64,000 bases of DNA from Gammaproteobacteria bacterium (GCA_030427085.1 JAUHXH010000001.1:744001-808000); one strand, 5' to 3'. Shown: positions 1-9,278, numbered from the stretch's first letter. The notes: generated by a model not told the origin, from the sequence alone. Program-made: numbers and translations.

Positions 1-1
1 A

Positions 2-1438
2 GCCCAAGCGCCGGAATTCAGCTTGCCCCCCTCCTCGGCACCCTTGTGGCAAACCGTCGATGGCGACGGATCAGAAAACTGGCACGTGCTTCTGAACGAG
101 GGTTTACATGCCCTCGACGTACGGCTCGATGCTATCGACAGCGCCACTGAACAAATCGATTTACAAACCTTTCTCTGGCACTTTGATCTGGCCGGGGCGC
201 TGGTACTGGACCACCTCATCAAAGCCGCGGATCGCGGCGTTCGCGTGCGAATATTGGTGGACGACACCTTCCTGGCGCGCGAAGACACCGTGCTGCTGGC
301 TCTCGCAGACCACCCCGAGATCGAATATCGGGTGTTCAATCCCTTTCAACGGCGCCAGGGTTCCATCGTTACGCGACAGTTGTTGAATATCGCGGAGTTC
401 CATCGCCTTGATCATCGCATGCATAACAAGTCGATGATCGTGGACAACCGCGTCGCGATTATCGGCGGCCGCAATCTGGCCAATGAATACTTCGGCCTTC
501 ACACCGATAGTAATTTCCGCGACCTTGACGTATTGCTGGGTGGCCCGGTGGTGCGCAATGCCAGTGACAGTTTCGATCAATACTGGAACGACCGCTGGTC
601 AGTACCGATCGAGCAGCTCTCTCACTCATTGCCAGAGCCACTCGAACTGGAAGACATCCGACACTACACACGCGGCACCAGCGCGCTGCACAAAGATCTC
701 CCCGACCGTGAATTAACGGCGAAGTGGCAGGCCCTGCGCGCGCAAGCCGACGGTGGCGAGACCCGCTTGCTGGTCGATATTCCGCCTGAAGACAATCCGG
801 CATCACCGGACGAAGCGCCGATTCAGGTAGCTGAGGAGCTGGCGCAGCTCTTTGCGCAAGCGCAGCGGGAAATTATCATCATCACCGCTTACCTCATACC
901 AACTCCCGTGCTCGAATCGGTGGTGCGCGAAGCATTGGGCCGCGGTGTGCGCATCCGCATACTCACCAACTCCATCAGTTCCAATAATCACCTGGTGGCT
1001 CACGGCGCCTATCAAACGCACGTCAACACGCTGCTCGGTATCGGTGTGGAGATGCACGAAGTACGCATCGATGCCCGGGATCGCCCGCGTTACATGATCG
1101 AGCCGGTGAGCAGCAAGCGACTGGCGCTGCATGCCAAGGCACTGGTATTCGATGACACGCGGGTATTTATCGGCAGCGCGAACCTGGATCCGCGGTCGCT
1201 GAAGCTCAATACGGAAATGGGTCTGCTGATCGAGAGCGAGGCCTTCAACCAGGAATTGCGGCAGGCGGTGGGTGTGGACTTCCACAGTGAAAATGCCTGG
1301 CGTCTGGAGTTACAGGACAACGGCCGGATCGACTGGGTCTCGGGTGATGAGCGGCGCTCGGCTCAGCCGGCAGACTCAGAGTTTCAGCGACTGGAAGCCT
1401 GGTTTTATTCCCTGCTGCCCATCGATCACGAGCTATAG
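2..1438 (+). CDS. Phospholipase D family protein (cardiolipin synthase-like), 5' end probably outside window
   Basis: The protein carries two HKD catalytic motifs typical of the phospholipase D superfamily. The first is H-x-K-x4-D at about residues 134-141 (HNKSMIVDN, followed by a GG turn) and the second at about 370-377 (HAKALVFDD, followed by GSANLDPRS). Paired HKD motifs form one active site for phosphatidyl transfer or phosphodiester hydrolysis. The C-terminal half resembles YmdC/ClsC-type cardiolipin synthases. A TTG at 23 could serve as start, but the frame stays open to the left edge without a ribosome site, so the true start is probably upstream and the copy here 5'-truncated. Substrate cannot be told from sequence. 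The next gene converges from the minus strand only 5 bases away. Confidence 0.85.
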   Translation, partial: AQAPEFSLPPSSAPLWQTVDGDGSENWHVLLNEGLHALDVRLDAIDSATEQIDLQTFLWHFDLAGALVLDHLIKAADRGVRVRILVDDTFLAREDTVLLALADHPEIEYRVFNPFQRRQGSIVTRQLLNIAEFHRLDHRMHNKSMIVDNRVAIIGGRNLANEYFGLHTDSNFRDLDVLLGGPVVRNASDSFDQYWNDRWSVPIEQLSHSLPEPLELEDIRHYTRGTSALHKDLPDRELTAKWQALRAQADGGETRLLVDIPPEDNPASPDEAPIQVAEELAQLFAQAQREIIIITAYLIPTPVLESVVREALGRGVRIRILTNSISSNNHLVAHGAYQTHVNTLLGIGVEMHEVRIDARDRPRYMIEPVSSKRLALHAKALVFDDTRVFIGSANLDPRSLKLNTEMGLLIESEAFNQELRQAVGVDFHSENAWRLELQDNGRIDWVSGDERRSAQPADSEFQRLEAWFYSLLPIDHEL

Positions 1439-1443
1439 CGCGC

Positions 1444-2346
1444 TCATTGGGCGCGTTGAGCCAACAGCTCAGCCATCGCAAGAGTCTGCTGCGCCTCTTC
1501 CACGTGGAGGTTCTCTACCAGCGCACCATTAACTACAACTACGCCCTTGCCCTGTGCCTGTGCGTCCTGCCAGGCAGCCACGATTTCTCTGGCCAGCGCG
1601 ACAGCCGCCGCGTCCGGCGCGAACACGGCATTGGCAGCTTCAATCTGCCGTGGGTGGATCAGTGACTTGCCATCAAAACCCAGGTCGCGACCCTGTTCAC
1701 AAGCCGCGCGGAATCCTTCGTCATCATCCAGTTGCAGGTGCACACCGTCGATTACCGCCAGGCCATTGGCGCGCGCGGCGTAGACACAGAGGTTCAGTGC
1801 CGTGATCAGCCCAAGTCGATCGGCTGTGTGTCTCACACGAGTGTCCCGGGCCAGGTCCGAAGTACCCAGTACGATCCCGGTAAGCCTTTGGTCCGCGGCG
1901 GCGATGTCGGCGATATTTAAAATACACGCAGGCGTTTCTGCCATGATCCAGAAGCCACCATCGAGCGAGCAGTTGGCGGCTTCAAACGCGATTAAAGCGC
2001 GCTGCAGGTCTGCCACACTGGAGATTTTCGGAACGAGGTAGCCAGGGTTGCCGACATCGGCAGCTGCCAGTGCGGCGATATCGTCCTGTGCCCAGGCGGT
2101 GTCCAGGCCGTTGATTCGCACGATGACCTCGCGATCGCCGTAGCCACCCACCGCCAGCGCCTGCACTACCTGCTGGCGGGCCTGTGTTTTGGCCTCTGGT
2201 GCGACCGCATCTTCCAGGTCCAGAATGAGCGAGTCTGCCGATAGCGTACGCGCTTTCTCCAACGCCCGGGCATTGGCGCCCGGCATGTACAGAACCGAGC
2301 GGCGTGGTACGGCGGACAGCGCAGTGGAGCCGTGGAGCGTGGTCAT
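1444..2346 (-). CDS. HpcH/HpaI aldolase / citrate lyase beta (CitE)-like protein
   Basis: This 300-residue protein shows the CitE/HpcH family pattern: an N-terminal RSVLYMPGAN segment, then SLILDLEDAVAPEAK with the acidic metal ligands, and a C-terminal GKSLIHPRQIEAAN motif. Family members cleave CoA thioesters such as citryl-CoA, malyl-CoA or citramalyl-CoA. No citrate lyase alpha, gamma or CitG partner is present, so a stand-alone malyl- or citramalyl-CoA lyase activity is more likely than citrate lyase; the substrate is not determined. The start at 2346 is chosen because its ATG overlaps the stop of the upstream lipoprotein gene (ATGA), suggesting translational coupling. An in-frame codon at 2361 is less likely. 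Confidence 0.85.
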   Translation of the reverse strand: MTTLHGSTALSAVPRRSVLYMPGANARALEKARTLSADSLILDLEDAVAPEAKTQARQQVVQALAVGGYGDREVIVRINGLDTAWAQDDIAALAAADVGNPGYLVPKISSVADLQRALIAFEAANCSLDGGFWIMAETPACILNIADIAAADQRLTGIVLGTSDLARDTRVRHTADRLGLITALNLCVYAARANGLAVIDGVHLQLDDDEGFRAACEQGRDLGFDGKSLIHPRQIEAANAVFAPDAAAVALAREIVAAWQDAQAQGKGVVVVNGALVENLHVEEAQQTLAMAELLAQRAQ

Positions 2347-4022
2347 TCGAATCTGGCCCACTCCAGGCTGTACTCATCCGGGCGCCCCTCGAGTACATAG
2401 CAGGCGCCGGCAAGGGAGCAAGGGCTCAACACCAGCGTGTAGAGACCCGCAGGGAAACCAATGCCCACTGGTTGATCGGTTTCCAGCAGTAATTGCTTGC
2501 GGGTATCCCAGATGCGCAGGAAATATCCGAGTTTTACTGTGCCGCTGCTATCCCGGCCGCCGATGTCTCCGGTCTCCTGAAACGCCCAGTTGCCGTCCAG
2601 TTCCACGGCAAAGCTGTCCGAGTCTGTCTGGCTGTTGAAGCGCCCCCGCACCGCCTGTGAGGAGCGCGAATCCCCAGCTTCCGCGGGGTCGTGAGTGATC
2701 AATTCGTCGACCAGTGGGAAGCGGTCGATGGTCACGGGGTATTGAATTTCCCGGATTGAACCATCTTCCATCTCCACATCGCTGATGGTCACAATGTAGG
2801 GCTCATCAAACTGCCAATTGTCTACGCGCCAGTTCAACACGTTGTTCAGGGGCAGAACGGTTCCCTCCTGATACAGCCCGCGCACCGTTAACTGCTCTTC
2901 GGTATCGCGATGAGCCACGCTTACCCGGGCATTGCGGAAAAAGCGGTGGCGCTGTCGGCCGGCATCGTCGGCTACCCAGGTAATGCTCCACCGCAAGTCA
3001 TTGCTCGGCTGGTTGGGGATCAGGTAGTCCTGCCCCAGTGGTGTCATCAACAGAAAGGGAAAGTTGCCCGATGGATACGCGACGAATTCCAGTTCCTCGG
3101 GAAACGGTTGGCTGGCTGGATCCAGATCCGCCGTGTCGGGTAATAAATCAAGGCTGCCAAAATTGTTCACCTGACCATAGCTGGACCGCGTCAGGTAGGG
3201 GCTGATCGCCAGTCGCCGCATGATCTGGGCCTTGGCATCGAACTGCCCGGTCAACCAGGTCACCACATCGCGGGCTGGATCGATGGGCACTGCCCAGGCG
3301 GAAAGGGCTGATCCCTCAATAATATCGTCGACGGAGGCATCGTAGCAGGCGTCGCTACCCGATACGTCCCTGCGCAGACCTCCCCAGCGTTCTGCGTTGG
3401 TTGCCTGAATAAGGGCAATGCGCTGTATCACCAGGTCGTTCTCCGCATTGGCTGCAACGGTGGGCAAGCCAAGCAAGGCCCTCACCTGGTTCAGGGTTTC
3501 CAGAGCCCTTTCTCCCGGTTCTGCATTCAGTATACCCGGGTCACACATTTCGGCATTGGGCTGGCTGGCATAGAGGTAGTCAACATCGATGGGAATGATG
3601 TTCCCTACCAGGAACTCCGCCACCAAGGCCTGCCAGAACGCGGGATCATAGCCGGCTACGGGCTCGAACTCCGGCCGAAGCCGGAAAACATCGGTCGGTG
3701 AATCCAGGAAACGCACCAGGTTGGGGTTGTCATTGAAGGTGGTGGTAAACAGATGGCAATCGCCATCCTTGCCGCCGCAGAAGCTTCGCTCCATACGGCG
3801 CCAACCCACAAAACGGTATCCCGCGTCAGGTACGGCGCGGAAAGTCTCGTCGAAGTTCTGGTCAGAAACGTCGATGTTACAGATGTCACCCGCCTGGCAG
3901 GACTCACCCTCCCCCCAGACCACGATACCGCCCTCTTCCGGAACGATAATGCGGAGTTTACAGGCTGTGAGGATTACAGCGACCAACGGCAGAAGAACCA
4001 GCCGCCACCAACGTGCTTTCAT
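2343..4022 (-). CDS. Large lipoprotein with InlB-B-repeat-like and degenerate CAP-like domains
   Basis: The 559-residue product begins with a lipoprotein signal (hydrophobic stretch ending in the lipobox LTAC), so it should be membrane-anchored outside the cytoplasm. The mature N terminus has a divergent B-repeat-like module with four cysteines (CQAGDIC and FCGGKDGDC) and GYRFVGW. A CAP/SCP-like region follows (NQVRALLGLP onward), then a beta-rich C terminus ending in a PPC-like domain. It is a paralogue of the protein at 34512-36098, but the two histidines expected in a CAP cavity are replaced (TNAERWGG instead of LSHFPQSG; IMRRLAISP instead of GHRRWVLSP). The start at 4022 follows a good Shine-Dalgarno site (AGGGAG); an upstream in-frame ATG at 4040 is possible. 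Function unknown. Confidence 0.75.
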   Translation of the reverse strand: MKARWWRLVLLPLVAVILTACKLRIIVPEEGGIVVWGEGESCQAGDICNIDVSDQNFDETFRAVPDAGYRFVGWRRMERSFCGGKDGDCHLFTTTFNDNPNLVRFLDSPTDVFRLRPEFEPVAGYDPAFWQALVAEFLVGNIIPIDVDYLYASQPNAEMCDPGILNAEPGERALETLNQVRALLGLPTVAANAENDLVIQRIALIQATNAERWGGLRRDVSGSDACYDASVDDIIEGSALSAWAVPIDPARDVVTWLTGQFDAKAQIMRRLAISPYLTRSSYGQVNNFGSLDLLPDTADLDPASQPFPEELEFVAYPSGNFPFLLMTPLGQDYLIPNQPSNDLRWSITWVADDAGRQRHRFFRNARVSVAHRDTEEQLTVRGLYQEGTVLPLNNVLNWRVDNWQFDEPYIVTISDVEMEDGSIREIQYPVTIDRFPLVDELITHDPAEAGDSRSSQAVRGRFNSQTDSDSFAVELDGNWAFQETGDIGGRDSSGTVKLGYFLRIWDTRKQLLLETDQPVGIGFPAGLYTLVLSPCSLAGACYVLEGRPDEYSLEWARFE

Positions 4023-4139
4023 AGTACAACTCCCTGTCATTCGGGGTATTTTCCCACCTGACTTTGACAAAGCATAGCGGCAGCGCTTCACGGGCGCGAT
4101 TCTGAGACATAGATCACGACTGCCAAGCTGCAATGTGGG

Positions 4140-4751
4140 CTAGCGGTCGTATTTCGGCAAGCGTAAATCGTACACAATCGCGGCGGCGCGCAATGAGAAA
4201 GCAGACGCCATGGCGATCAGTTGGGCGATTTCGGGCTTCAAGGGGAGATACGACAGGCCAATATACACTGAGGCCCCCAGCAAGGCTGCCGTCACGTAGA
4301 TTTCGGGTTCCAGCAGCACCGGCTGGCGACCAATCAGGCCATCGCGAATTAGTGAACCAAAGCTCGCCGTCATCATCCCCATCACCACGGCGACGATGGG
4401 CGGGAAGTTCAGGTCGAGGGCTTTGGCGGTGCCCAGCACCGAGAACAGTGCCAGGCCCACTGCGTCTGCCCAACGCAGAGCGCGGACGATGGAGTCCAGC
4501 TGACGGGCCAGGAACCAGGTAAACACGCTGGCGGCGATACAAATTACCAGATAGCGCGGTTCCACCACCCAGAACACCGGCACATCCAGTAGTAGATCCC
4601 GGGTAGTACCGCCTCCGATGCCGGTGATGGTGCCGAACAGAATGAAGCCGAGGATATCCAGCCGTTTTTCCGCCGCCGCCAGCGCGCCGCTGACGGCAAA
4701 CACGCCAAGGGCCAATTGGTCGATAATGCCCAGTAGTTCGGTCAGATTCAC
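4140..4751 (-). CDS. TRIC/YadS-type (UPF0126) membrane protein
   Basis: This 203-residue integral membrane protein has two similar three-helix halves, each with a glycine-rich loop. The first includes GTITGIGGGTTRDLLL and the second MMTASFGSLIRDGL. That architecture is known from UPF0126/YadS proteins and bacterial TRIC-type cation channels; some relatives have been linked to glycine transport. Length matches the family. The start is placed at GTG 4751 (VNLTELLG), because the longer reading runs into the upstream SDR gene with no membrane character. The stretch just before this start holds three copies of a 14-base tandem repeat. Transport substrate is not visible. Confidence 0.8.
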   Translation of the reverse strand: MNLTELLGIIDQLALGVFAVSGALAAAEKRLDILGFILFGTITGIGGGTTRDLLLDVPVFWVVEPRYLVICIAASVFTWFLARQLDSIVRALRWADAVGLALFSVLGTAKALDLNFPPIVAVVMGMMTASFGSLIRDGLIGRQPVLLEPEIYVTAALLGASVYIGLSYLPLKPEIAQLIAMASAFSLRAAAIVYDLRLPKYDR

Positions 4752-4757
4752 CGCATT

Positions 4758-4799
4758 CTTGCCTTGTCGTTCTTGTCTTGTCGTTTTTGCCTTGTAAGA
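4758..4799. repeat. Imperfect 14-bp tandem repeat (3 copies)
   Basis: Three adjacent 14-base units read CTTGCCTTGTCGTT, CTTGTCTTGTCGTT and TTTGCCTTGTAAGA. They sit between the SDR stop and the chosen start of the membrane-protein gene at 4751, within its probable leader. A gain or loss of one unit would change leader length, or reading frame if translation starts further upstream. Confidence 0.6.
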
Positions 4800-4803
4800 G
4801 CGC

Positions 4804-5574
4804 CTAGAAGCCCTCGGTCTTATGAATACGTTTCCACAGCAGATTGGGAAACCAGCGGCGCATACGAACGGCGCTGCGTGTGCCCTTGCCCGGGTAAACC
4901 CAGAATTCACCTTGTGCCAGGCAACGGTCAATTTCTGCCAGCACTTCTTCCGGTGCCAGCGAGGTGACTTTATCAAACAGCTTGGGCCATACCGTGTCTC
5001 GCCCCTGGTCCAGTAACGGGGTGCTTACCACTGGCGGACAGACGCAGGCGAAACGCACGCCACTGTCACGGTTCTCATGATAGAGCACCTCGGTGAACGC
5101 GCGTACGGCAAATTTGGTGGCATTGTAGGCACCGACATACAGCGATGGCATGATGCCCGCCAGCGAGGCAAAGCTGACGAAGTCGCCCTGCCCCCGCGCC
5201 ACCATCGCCGGCAGCGCAGCCTTGGTGATATTGACCAGGCCGCCGTAATTGATCGCCATCAAACGGTGGATGACATCCGTGTTCTGGTCCAACAGTTTAC
5301 CCAGCGGCATAATCGCGGCAGCGTTGTAAACACTGTGCACTGGACCCAGTGCGGTTTCTATTTCGTGTACTACTTCGGTGACTGCGGCTGCGTCGGTGAT
5401 ATCTACGTGGTAAGAGTGGATGCGAGGGTTGTCCGCACAGGTTTGTGCCATCCCTTCGCGATTAACGTCCAGTACTGCAACGGTACGACCGCGCTCTGCA
5501 TGTTGCCGCGCCGCCAACTGCCCCATGCCGCTGCCGCCCCCGGTGATCAGCACTACCGGATCTGTTCCTGCCAT
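4804..5574 (-). CDS. SDR family NAD(P)-dependent oxidoreductase
   Basis: A classical short-chain dehydrogenase of 256 residues. It has the nucleotide-binding TGGGSGMG motif (residues 11-18), the NAA motif (84-86), a catalytic Ser near 137 and the Y150-x3-K154 pair (YNATK). Asp 36 at the end of the second beta strand (VLDVNRE) favours NAD(H) over NADP(H). The C terminus ends in a basic, aromatic segment (RRWFPNLLWKRIHK) that could touch the membrane or a lipid substrate. The actual substrate is not identifiable. It lies 52 bases upstream of the TRIC-type gene on the same strand and is divergent from the small membrane protein gene at 5630. Confidence 0.88.
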   Translation of the reverse strand: MAGTDPVVLITGGGSGMGQLAARQHAERGRTVAVLDVNREGMAQTCADNPRIHSYHVDITDAAAVTEVVHEIETALGPVHSVYNAAAIMPLGKLLDQNTDVIHRLMAINYGGLVNITKAALPAMVARGQGDFVSFASLAGIMPSLYVGAYNATKFAVRAFTEVLYHENRDSGVRFACVCPPVVSTPLLDQGRDTVWPKLFDKVTSLAPEEVLAEIDRCLAQGEFWVYPGKGTRSAVRMRRWFPNLLWKRIHKTEGF

Positions 5575-5629
5575 GACACTGCCCCTTGATTATTGATTGT
5601 GGTGGGTTGTCGCAGTGTGCGAGCATAAC

Positions 5630-5890
5630 ATGGTGAACGACCTGCCTCGCCGCGAATTGAGGGAACTGAAACGTGGTCAAAAAAATGTACTCACCGCGGT
5701 CACGGCAATCACGGTGCTGTTGCTGGTAGCCGCCCTGGCCTGGTTGACCGGCGGGCAGACCGACCCCTGCGCGAATCCGCCGAACGATGTTTCAGCGGCT
5801 GTGCTCGCCGATGAATCCGGTGACCAGGACGCGCTGATCAACCGCGCGATGATATTGCGCGCGTTGTGTAATCCTGAAAGTGACCCCTAA
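5630..5890 (+). CDS. Small single-pass membrane protein upstream of cti
   Basis: I do not recognise this 86-residue protein. It has a charged N terminus (NDLPRRELRELKRGQKN), one strong transmembrane segment (about residues 21-40), and a short outer part with two cysteines (DPCANPPND and RALCNPESDP) that could form a disulfide. The ATG at 5630 is preferred over the TTG at 5597, which has no added conserved sequence. It ends 17 bases before the cti start on the same strand, so co-transcription and a role linked to the periplasmic isomerase are plausible but unproven. Confidence 0.6.
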   Translation: MVNDLPRRELRELKRGQKNVLTAVTAITVLLLVAALAWLTGGQTDPCANPPNDVSAAVLADESGDQDALINRAMILRALCNPESDP

Positions 5891-5907
5891 ATATCTCCGG
5901 AGTGTGT

Positions 5908-8202
5908 GTGAGACCTTTTTTGTATGTTCCCGTCTATCTTTTTGGCGTAGCTCTGGCCCTGTGCGGCGCACCCTCCAGAGCAGCATCTGATGAATCACTG
6001 GCCCAGCGCGCCAATAACCTCCTGCAACACCGCTGCATGGTATGCCACGGCTGCTTCGACGCCCCCTGCCAGCTTAAGCTAACGTCGCAGGAAGGTCTGA
6101 ACCGCGGTGCCAACAAGGAAAAAGTCTACGACGGTGAGCGCCTGATCGCAGCAAACCTGACCCGTCTCTTCGACGATGGCTTTACCACCAACCAGTGGCG
6201 AGACAAAGGTTTTTTCCCTGTCATTGACAGCACCAAACCGGAGAGCTCCGTGCTCTACCAGATGCTGGATCTCAAACAAGCACATCCCCTGCCTACGCAG
6301 GGGCCAATGCCAGAAAGCTTCGACTTCCGCCTGGATCGCGAGCAACAGTGCCCCAAACCCGGTGAGGAAATGGCAGATTTTCGCGAGGACTACCCGCTGT
6401 GGGGAATGCCCTATGGCTTGCCGGGGCTCAACAGCGACGACCACAAAACGCTCACCCAATGGCTGACTACCGGCGCGACGCTGCTGTCACAGAAACCACT
6501 GGCACAAGTTGTGGCCGACCAGGTCGCCAATTGGGAACGTTTCCTGAACGGAACATCCAATCGTGAGCGACTGATGTCGCGATACCTGTTCGAGCATCTG
6601 TTCCTGGCCTCCCTGTATTTTCCGGATGAGGCTGGCACCTGGTTTCGAATGGTACGCTCGCGCACGCCACCGGGAGAGCCTGTGTCGGTGATCGCCACTC
6701 GCAGACCTTTCGATTCTCCCGGCAAGGACGCGTTTTACTATCGCTTGCAGCGCATGCCCGACACCGTGCTGATCAAGCGGCAAATGCCGTATGTTCTCGG
6801 TCAGGCGCGCATGGACTGGTACCGCGACCTGTTCCTGAAGCCTGACTACAACATTGAGTCGCTACCCGACTACAGCGAACCGGAGGGCGCTAACCCTTTC
6901 CACGTTTTTGCTGATATGCCCGTGCGCTCGCGCTATCGCTTCCTGCTCCACGAGGCGCGATTCAGCATTATGAATTTCATTAAGGGGCCGGTTTGCCGTG
7001 GCCAGGTAGCACTGAATGTTATCGAGGATCGCTTCTGGGTGATGTTTCTCGACCCCGACGAAATCGACCCGGCACGGGAACAGCAATTTCTACGCGCCCA
7101 CGCCGACGAGTTGGGGCTGCCTTTGCCAGAGCGCGGCAGTGCCATCGATCTGCTCGCCTGGCGCAAATATTCAAAATCCCAGCAGCGCTACGCCAGCGCA
7201 CGCTCGGACTACCTCGGCCGGGAATACACTGAATTTGGCCGCCGCCTTGACCTGGATTCCATCTGGGATGGCAACGGCAACAACCCCAATGGAGCCCTTA
7301 CCATCTTCCGCCATTTCGATACGGCCACGGTAGTCGATGGTTTCGTGGGTACCGTGCCAAAGACTGCGTGGGTCATCGATTATCCCTTGCTGGAACGTAT
7401 CCACTACTTGCTGGTGGCAGGCTTCGATGTTTACGGCTCTGTTGCACACCAGTTGGAATCAAGGCTGTATATGGACTTCCTGCGGGTAGAGGGTGAAAGC
7501 AACTTCCTCGCCTACATGCCCATCGATCACCGGGCGCCAATGAGAGACTACTGGTACCGCGGCGCGGGCGAGGACACACTGAAACACATCCGCGCCCGTA
7601 GCGCGTTCAACCGCCGCGCGCCTGATATCGACTATCGCAGCGATCAGCCCAAGCATGAGTTCCTGCGCGCCCAGCGAAGCCGGATTTTTGCGGCGGGCTC
7701 CGCGGGCGCCGGCCTTGAGTCGGAGCTGCCGGCATCATGGCTGGAATCGCTGCACGAACTCCGGGGTCGGGCTTCAAGCAGTTACAGCTTCATGCCCCAG
7801 GTATCATTCGTGAACATCTTCGGGCAGCACGGCGACCATGTTGTAACTCTGCTGCGAGACTCAGGTTATAGCAACATTGCGCAGCTATTCTGGGAGCAGG
7901 AGCGTCGCTTGCCGGAGGAGGACCAGATGACGGTAGTGGCAGGTTTTCTTGGCGCCTACCCGAATAGCTTCTTCCAGGTATCGGAGCAGGATCTGGACAA
8001 GTTCGTCGCACAGGTAAATGCACTGGAGACAACAGCAGATTATGAAGCCCTGCTGGCGAACTACGGCGTAATGCGAAACAGTAGCTGGTTCTGGCGAGTC
8101 AGTGACAAGTTCCACCGTATGCAACAGCAACGGGCCGGCGTGGAAGCCGGCCTGTTCGACTACAACCGTTACCAGCACCGCCTGCCGTCAGCGGTGGACT
8201 GA
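5908..8202 (+). CDS. cti: Fatty acid cis/trans isomerase
   Basis: This 764-residue protein matches Cti, the periplasmic haem enzyme that converts cis-unsaturated acyl chains of membrane lipids to trans, stiffening the membrane under solvent or heat stress. An N-terminal signal peptide ends around GAPSRA, and a c-type haem site CMVCH follows about 20 residues later. Family length is about 760. The GTG at 5908 is preferred to the GTG at 5902, because the GGAG ribosome site at 5899-5902 is correctly spaced only for the later codon. The small membrane-protein gene lies just upstream, and sohB converges 3 bases downstream. Confidence 0.93.
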   Translation: MRPFLYVPVYLFGVALALCGAPSRAASDESLAQRANNLLQHRCMVCHGCFDAPCQLKLTSQEGLNRGANKEKVYDGERLIAANLTRLFDDGFTTNQWRDKGFFPVIDSTKPESSVLYQMLDLKQAHPLPTQGPMPESFDFRLDREQQCPKPGEEMADFREDYPLWGMPYGLPGLNSDDHKTLTQWLTTGATLLSQKPLAQVVADQVANWERFLNGTSNRERLMSRYLFEHLFLASLYFPDEAGTWFRMVRSRTPPGEPVSVIATRRPFDSPGKDAFYYRLQRMPDTVLIKRQMPYVLGQARMDWYRDLFLKPDYNIESLPDYSEPEGANPFHVFADMPVRSRYRFLLHEARFSIMNFIKGPVCRGQVALNVIEDRFWVMFLDPDEIDPAREQQFLRAHADELGLPLPERGSAIDLLAWRKYSKSQQRYASARSDYLGREYTEFGRRLDLDSIWDGNGNNPNGALTIFRHFDTATVVDGFVGTVPKTAWVIDYPLLERIHYLLVAGFDVYGSVAHQLESRLYMDFLRVEGESNFLAYMPIDHRAPMRDYWYRGAGEDTLKHIRARSAFNRRAPDIDYRSDQPKHEFLRAQRSRIFAAGSAGAGLESELPASWLESLHELRGRASSSYSFMPQVSFVNIFGQHGDHVVTLLRDSGYSNIAQLFWEQERRLPEEDQMTVVAGFLGAYPNSFFQVSEQDLDKFVAQVNALETTADYEALLANYGVMRNSSWFWRVSDKFHRMQQQRAGVEAGLFDYNRYQHRLPSAVD

Positions 8203-8205
8203 AGA

Positions 8206-9264
8206 TTACACCGGCGGGCGCTGCTGCCCGCGTTGTAGCAGACGCAGGGCGGCACCTTCCAGTGCCCCCTCGGCGGCTACCCCGAGTTTTTCCTGCCAGT
8301 TCTTTTTGTGCCGGTAGCGAACACCGTACACATCATGCGATTCCAGGTGGGATTGAATGTAGGCGTCGCTGGTCTGGATTTCGTCCACCAGGCCCTCTGC
8401 CAACGCGCGCTGCCCGTACCAGGTCTCGCCGGTTGCAACTTTGTCGATATCCAGTTGCGACCGGTTTTCACGCACGAAGTCCTTGAACAGAACGTGTGTC
8501 TCTTCCAGTTCTTCAACAAATTTTTCCCGGCCCTTGTCGGTATTCTCACCGAACAGGGTCAGGGTCCGCTTGTACTCACCGGCGGTGAACAACTCGAAAT
8601 CAACGTCGTGTTTTTTTAGCAGGCGGTGAAAATTGGGCAGTTGAGCCAGTACGCCGATTGAGCCTATGACAGCAAAGGGCGCTGCGATGATGCGCTGCCC
8701 CACGCAGGCCATCATGTAGCCGCCACTGGCCGCCACCTTGTCTACGGCCACCGTCAACTTCACGTCAGCAGCAGTGAAGCGCTGCAACTGGCTTGCCGCC
8801 AGGCCGTAGCCATGTACCAGACCACCGGGACTTTCCAATCGAAGCAGCACCTCGTCACCCTCCTGAATCTGGGGCAGGATCGCCGAGACTTCTTCCCGCA
8901 AGTGCTCCGTGGCACTGGCTTTGATGTCTCCATCGAAATCCAGCACGTAGAGACGTTTGCGCGGCGGGTCCGTTGCATCCTTCTTTGACTTGCGCGCCTT
9001 GCGTTCGGCTTTGGATTCCGCCTTCTTGTCCTTCTTGCGTTGCTTCTGCTCGTTCTTGAACGCGTCGTCGGGCAGTATGGCGTGCCTCAGTGCATCGCCA
9101 ATGTCGCGATAGTGCTCTCCAAGGTCGGTAATCTCTATGTGCCCGCGGCTCTCTCCACGCTGCCGCTGACCGATGGCAACCAGCGCGCCGGCTACAATAA
9201 CGATGGCAATCACCGCCGTAGCCACCTTTGCAAAGAACAGACCGTAGTCGTACAAAAACTCCAA
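8206..9264 (-). CDS. sohB: SohB-type S49 family membrane protease
   Basis: A 352-residue S49 (SppA/SohB) protease. One N-terminal transmembrane helix (about residues 10-32) is followed by a highly charged Lys/Arg/Glu-rich linker (70-100) and the protease domain. The nucleophile is Ser180 in VDKVAASGGYMMA; the family's catalytic Lys is probably the one in AGEYKRTLT, about 50 residues later. Such proteases cut peptides in or near the membrane on the periplasmic side. In Pseudomonas the equivalent gene sits between maf and the HAD gene; here it has moved next to nudC, 14 bases downstream of it. Confidence 0.9.
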   Translation of the reverse strand: MEFLYDYGLFFAKVATAVIAIVIVAGALVAIGQRQRGESRGHIEITDLGEHYRDIGDALRHAILPDDAFKNEQKQRKKDKKAESKAERKARKSKKDATDPPRKRLYVLDFDGDIKASATEHLREEVSAILPQIQEGDEVLLRLESPGGLVHGYGLAASQLQRFTAADVKLTVAVDKVAASGGYMMACVGQRIIAAPFAVIGSIGVLAQLPNFHRLLKKHDVDFELFTAGEYKRTLTLFGENTDKGREKFVEELEETHVLFKDFVRENRSQLDIDKVATGETWYGQRALAEGLVDEIQTSDAYIQSHLESHDVYGVRYRHKKNWQEKLGVAAEGALEGAALRLLQRGQQRPPV

Positions 9265-9278
9265 AATAGACTCTCCGC

